A model generated the notes under the pieces. The model searched no databases. It was not told where the DNA came from and worked only from the letters and a program-made list of their open reading frames with translations. Below, piece after piece: positions 61,686-64,000 of a stretch of DNA of 64,000 nucleotides (positions are counted from its first letter, which is position 1; the number at the start of each line of letters is the position of its first letter). The stretch is from Irineochytrium annulatum (taxonomy: Eukaryota; Chytridiomycota; Chytridiomycetes; Chytridiales; Chytridiaceae), in NCBI GenBank assembly GCA_027600665.1, contig JADGJL010000005.1, positions 154,656 to 218,655 of the forward strand. Direction: 5' to 3'. Both the position numbers and the translations under genes were made by a program.

Positions 61686-62255
61686 TTAATAGTCCAATAG
61701 CCGTCCATTGTCATGCCATTGACCGTACATTTTATTTTCCTTCGTGTTGGTTATGAATTTATCCAATCTGCTCTGGAATAAGGCGGGCTGCTGTTTAACA
61801 CTTTGAATCGTATCGATTCGAACGTTTCGATACAGGGCAGGGAATGCCGCGAAATTCGCATAAACCTGCGGGTTCTCTTTCAACCTTTGTTCGATCACAC
61901 CATCCATAATGAAAGCATTTGGGTCCATAATAGGTAGTACCTGTCTACCCTCGTCATGCATGAGGCCTAACTTTTCAAGACGGCGGACACGTTCCTTGTT
62001 CAATTCAGTCCATGAGCTGCGTTTGCTTCTAGGCGACAATCTCTGTACTAATTGAGTCTCGGATAGTTTCTTTTTGACCCCATCGATCCAGCCAAAGCAC
62101 AACGCTTCCTCAACCACGTCCAAATACAGCAGAGTATCCGGAGTGGGTTTCAAGCTAACCATGACCCAGCAAGATTTCTGGACTTTTCCATGCTCCTGCA
62201 ACCAACTTCTCAATTCTTCCCTCGATGTCACGGGGATACAATGTACATTTTCCAT
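61686..62255 (-). CDS. YdeI/OmpD-associated family protein
   Basis: The 189-residue protein has the family's marks: SREELRSWLQEHG at the front, VVEEALCFGWIDGVKKKL, RLSPRSKRSSWTELNKER and a long helical end. The family is widespread and sometimes called bacteriocin-protection (YdeI). Its function is not settled. The ATG lies eleven bases after the stop of the DinB gene and has no ribosome site, so it is probably translated by coupling. Confidence 0.85.
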   Translation of the reverse strand: MENVHCIPVTSREELRSWLQEHGKVQKSCWVMVSLKPTPDTLLYLDVVEEALCFGWIDGVKKKLSETQLVQRLSPRSKRSSWTELNKERVRRLEKLGLMHDEGRQVLPIMDPNAFIMDGVIEQRLKENPQVYANFAAFPALYRNVRIDTIQSVKQQPALFQSRLDKFITNTKENKMYGQWHDNGRLLDY

Positions 62256-62266
62256 CGCATCGTTGT

Positions 62267-62776
62267 CTATACTTGAGCCGGTTCTTGATACCAGAAGAGA
62301 GAATAGTCGTTCATGACGGAAGCATGCCCCAATTGACGGAGCATGGTAGACACATTACCTCGGTGGTAGGTCCCGTGATTTACCAGATGAAATACCATTT
62401 CCGATAAGCGGGTTTCGCGGAAGCCGGCAAATGGATTATCGAGCAGTACGGTGTGTTCCAGATTGGTTTGGCCTTGGAGCCATTCGCTATATTGTGCCGA
62501 CAGATCGGCAAACATTTGCATGTACTCATCTATTGAACCATGAATTTCACCATTGAGAGGCATGCATGCCTGGAGTGCCTCGGGCATACCGGTGCCCGTT
62601 AACACCAGATACCACATCTTATCCACTGCATAGATATGGCTGAGAGCATGGGCGATGGTTGGAAATGAACTGTTCACTTCCTGACTTAGTACAGAAGAGG
62701 GGAGTTCTTTAATTCTGTTCAGGATGGTTTGATTAGCCCATGCGTTGTAGTTATACATTTGTTCCGGATGATTCAT
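62267..62776 (-). CDS. DinB family protein
   Basis: The 169-residue four-helix protein begins MYNYNAWANQTILNRIKELP and contains the three metal-ligand His positions of the DinB/YfiT fold: HALSHIYAVDKMW and VNHGTYHRGNVSTML. DinB-like proteins include thiol transferases and damage-induced proteins of unknown activity. AAAGGAG precedes the ATG. It is first of a two-gene unit with the YdeI-like gene. Confidence 0.88.
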   Translation of the reverse strand: MNHPEQMYNYNAWANQTILNRIKELPSSVLSQEVNSSFPTIAHALSHIYAVDKMWYLVLTGTGMPEALQACMPLNGEIHGSIDEYMQMFADLSAQYSEWLQGQTNLEHTVLLDNPFAGFRETRLSEMVFHLVNHGTYHRGNVSTMLRQLGHASVMNDYSLFWYQEPAQV

Positions 62777-62858
62777 GAATGATCGTCTCCTTTAATTTGG
62801 CGAGGAATGTGGTTACTTACTAAAATGATTATAAAAAAAGAAGTATGACAACAGCGTG

Positions 62859-63776
62859 TCATACTTCTTCATAGAGTTTAAGTGCATCTCGAAGCTGTTC
62901 TTTCAGAATACCTCGTAATTCAATCGGTTCAAGCACCTCAGCGCCACTTCCCAAACTAAGCAGAAACGACCATAACCACTTGGCTTGTAACGGTTGATGA
63001 ACCGAGATGTGCATCGTCATACTGCCATCCTCGTGCAATTGCTTATCTGCCTGTTGAAAATGATCCATGGCCTCCGCTAGCGCTTCCGGGTTCACCCGAA
63101 ATACAACATCACTTACCTGATCTTGCCACGACAGATCGGATACAACCGTCTCTTGGGGAGGCTCAAGGTGGGGTTGAAAGTGTTCTGATGTCAGGGTCAC
63201 ATTCATCATCCGGGACAGTCGGAACTCCCGATAATCCTGCCGTGTCTGACAAAATCCATACACATACCAATTTCGATATTTAAAATGCAGTCTTACCGGC
63301 TCCAGATGACGAGGGGTATGTTCATTTTTCGTATTGATGTAGTCAAAACGCACAACCCGATGCTTCGTAATCCCTGTACGCAGATGAGGAAGTGCGTCTG
63401 GCTCCGTTCGGCGAGTCTCCAGATCCACAGATAGACTTGAGGTCTGATGCTCCGGTCCAATCGTTTGCAGACGTTCAATTGTGCCCTGTGCACGTGCATC
63501 CTCAAAGACTGTGGAGAGACTGCTAAGAACCGTAATCAGAGAATCGACATCATATGAACCAAGCAAGCTTTTATCCATTTTATATCCGTCCATCATGCCG
63601 TAGCCGCCCTTGAGTCCCTGATGGGAAATGACGGGGAAGCCGGCTGCACAGATTACATCAATATCCCGATAGATCGTTCTCGGGGACACCTGAAACTCTT
63701 CTGCCAAGGTGGAAGCAGACAACACTTCGTGGTTCAGCAGTTTGTATATGATTGAGATTAATCGCTCCAATTTCAA
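62859..63776 (-). CDS. YafY-type helix-turn-helix regulator with WYL domain
   Basis: The 305-residue protein has an N-terminal HTH_11 domain (STLAEEFQVSPRTIYRDIDV), then a WYL ligand-sensing domain (HLEPVRLHFKYRNWYVYGFC with the REFRLSRM strand) and a WCX-like C-terminus. The TTG at 63776 is chosen: the family usually begins right there with KLERLISIIYKLL, and GGGCGGGG lies just ahead. The Met at 63809 would lie about 12 bases after the -10 TATAAT (63821-63826 on this strand), leaving almost no leader. It probably controls the DinB-YdeI pair 80 bases downstream or itself. Confidence 0.85.
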   Translation of the reverse strand: MKLERLISIIYKLLNHEVLSASTLAEEFQVSPRTIYRDIDVICAAGFPVISHQGLKGGYGMMDGYKMDKSLLGSYDVDSLITVLSSLSTVFEDARAQGTIERLQTIGPEHQTSSLSVDLETRRTEPDALPHLRTGITKHRVVRFDYINTKNEHTPRHLEPVRLHFKYRNWYVYGFCQTRQDYREFRLSRMMNVTLTSEHFQPHLEPPQETVVSDLSWQDQVSDVVFRVNPEALAEAMDHFQQADKQLHEDGSMTMHISVHQPLQAKWLWSFLLSLGSGAEVLEPIELRGILKEQLRDALKLYEEV

Positions 63777-63930
63777 GAAATATCCCCGCCCGTTATTCCA
63801 TTTTGTCATTACAGGCCTATATTATATCACGACATGATGAACACAATGGATGAATACTAAGGGTTCGTAAAAGTCATATCATCCAGTGGGTTTATTCCAG
63901 TTTGGTTGAATAAGTTCTTAGCCGAGATGA

Positions 63931-63958
63931 AAAAAAGAGTGCTGGATAGCACCCTTTT
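63931..63958 (-). terminator. terminator of an unseen gene to the right
   Basis: AAAAGAGTGCT and AGCACCCTTTT pair with one mismatch. On the minus strand seven T follow. No minus-strand gene ends inside the window here, so it probably serves a gene beyond the edge. Confidence 0.55.
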
Positions 63959-63967
63959 CGAAGACAG

Positions 63968-63968
<1 letters not shown>

Positions 63969-64000
<32 letters not shown>
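63969..64000. repeat. GTT trinucleotide microsatellite, cut by the window edge
   Basis: At least ten uninterrupted TTG/GTT units run to the last base of the window. No frame through it has a stop before the nearby terminator, so it is more likely intergenic than the end of a gene. Confidence 0.8.

Noticed and set aside
63969..64000. CRISPR or tandem array
   Set aside because: It is a simple trinucleotide run without spacers.

Overview
The window looks like a chromosomal segment of a Paenibacillus-type soil or plant-associated Firmicute. The evidence is strong AGGAGG-type ribosome sites, SLH and stalk-domain surface proteins, a tandem GH9/GH48 cellulase pair with CBM3 modules, an LplB/YtcP-type sugar ABC transporter, membrane-bound AraC regulators, an LCP protein and a BcrC-type PAP2 phosphatase. 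Genus is inferred from gene content; species cannot be told. No rRNA, tRNA, CRISPR array, transposase or prophage gene was seen. Three short inverted-repeat (MITE-like) elements are present.

Region 1 (1-14.9 kb) is mostly housekeeping: the end of a P5C dehydrogenase, sigma-54 (rpoN/sigL), aspartase, a chemoreceptor with almost no outside domain behind a sigma-D-like promoter, two secreted proteins, a ring-cleaving dioxygenase, a TIGR02206 membrane protein, an SDR oxidoreductase, a cyclophilin lipoprotein, an MFS exporter and several small proteins. Two of these (36 and 53 aa) are too short for usual ORF cut-offs.

Region 2 (15-19.2 kb) is the most interesting. A multi-pass sensor histidine kinase faces, tail to tail, a two-gene unit. 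One gene encodes a class 1 isoprenoid-fold enzyme with two Asp-rich motifs. The other encodes an 80-aa peptide with a nitrile-hydratase-like (NHLP) leader and a short tail ending Cys-Gly-Pro-Trp-Arg-Ser. The arrangement resembles ComQ-ComX-ComP (prenyl transferase, Trp-modified pheromone, membrane kinase), but with an NHLP leader and a HisKA kinase. I infer a candidate prenylated-peptide signalling system.

Region 3 (19.2-24.4 kb) holds envelope and motility genes: acyltransferase 3, LCP transferase, PAP2 phosphatase and a second chemoreceptor. Region 4 (24.7-38.8 kb) is plant cell-wall degradation: secreted GH9 and GH48 cellulases sharing a duplicated Fn3-Fn3-CBM3 tail, an NlpC/P60 hydrolase, an intracellular GH51 arabinofuranosidase with a divergent ArsR-type regulator, and a repeat-rich SLH surface protein.

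Region 5 (38.8-45.7 kb) carries an MBL hydrolase with a divergent Lrp regulator, a heterodimeric ABC exporter with complementary degenerate ATP sites and an attenuator-like leader, and a small SLH protein. Region 6 (46.5-56.3 kb) is one long sugar-use operon: two permeases, a binding lipoprotein, GH29 fucosidase, a CBM9-like protein, an unusual cytosolic transglutaminase-fold protein and a GH18 enzyme. Its enzymes lack signal peptides, so imported fucose- and GlcNAc-containing glycans or glycopeptides are probably broken down inside the cell. Region 7 (56.4-64 kb) has a membrane AraC regulator, GH43 with a divergent AraC activator, and YdeI, DinB and YafY-type genes. It ends in a GTT microsatellite.
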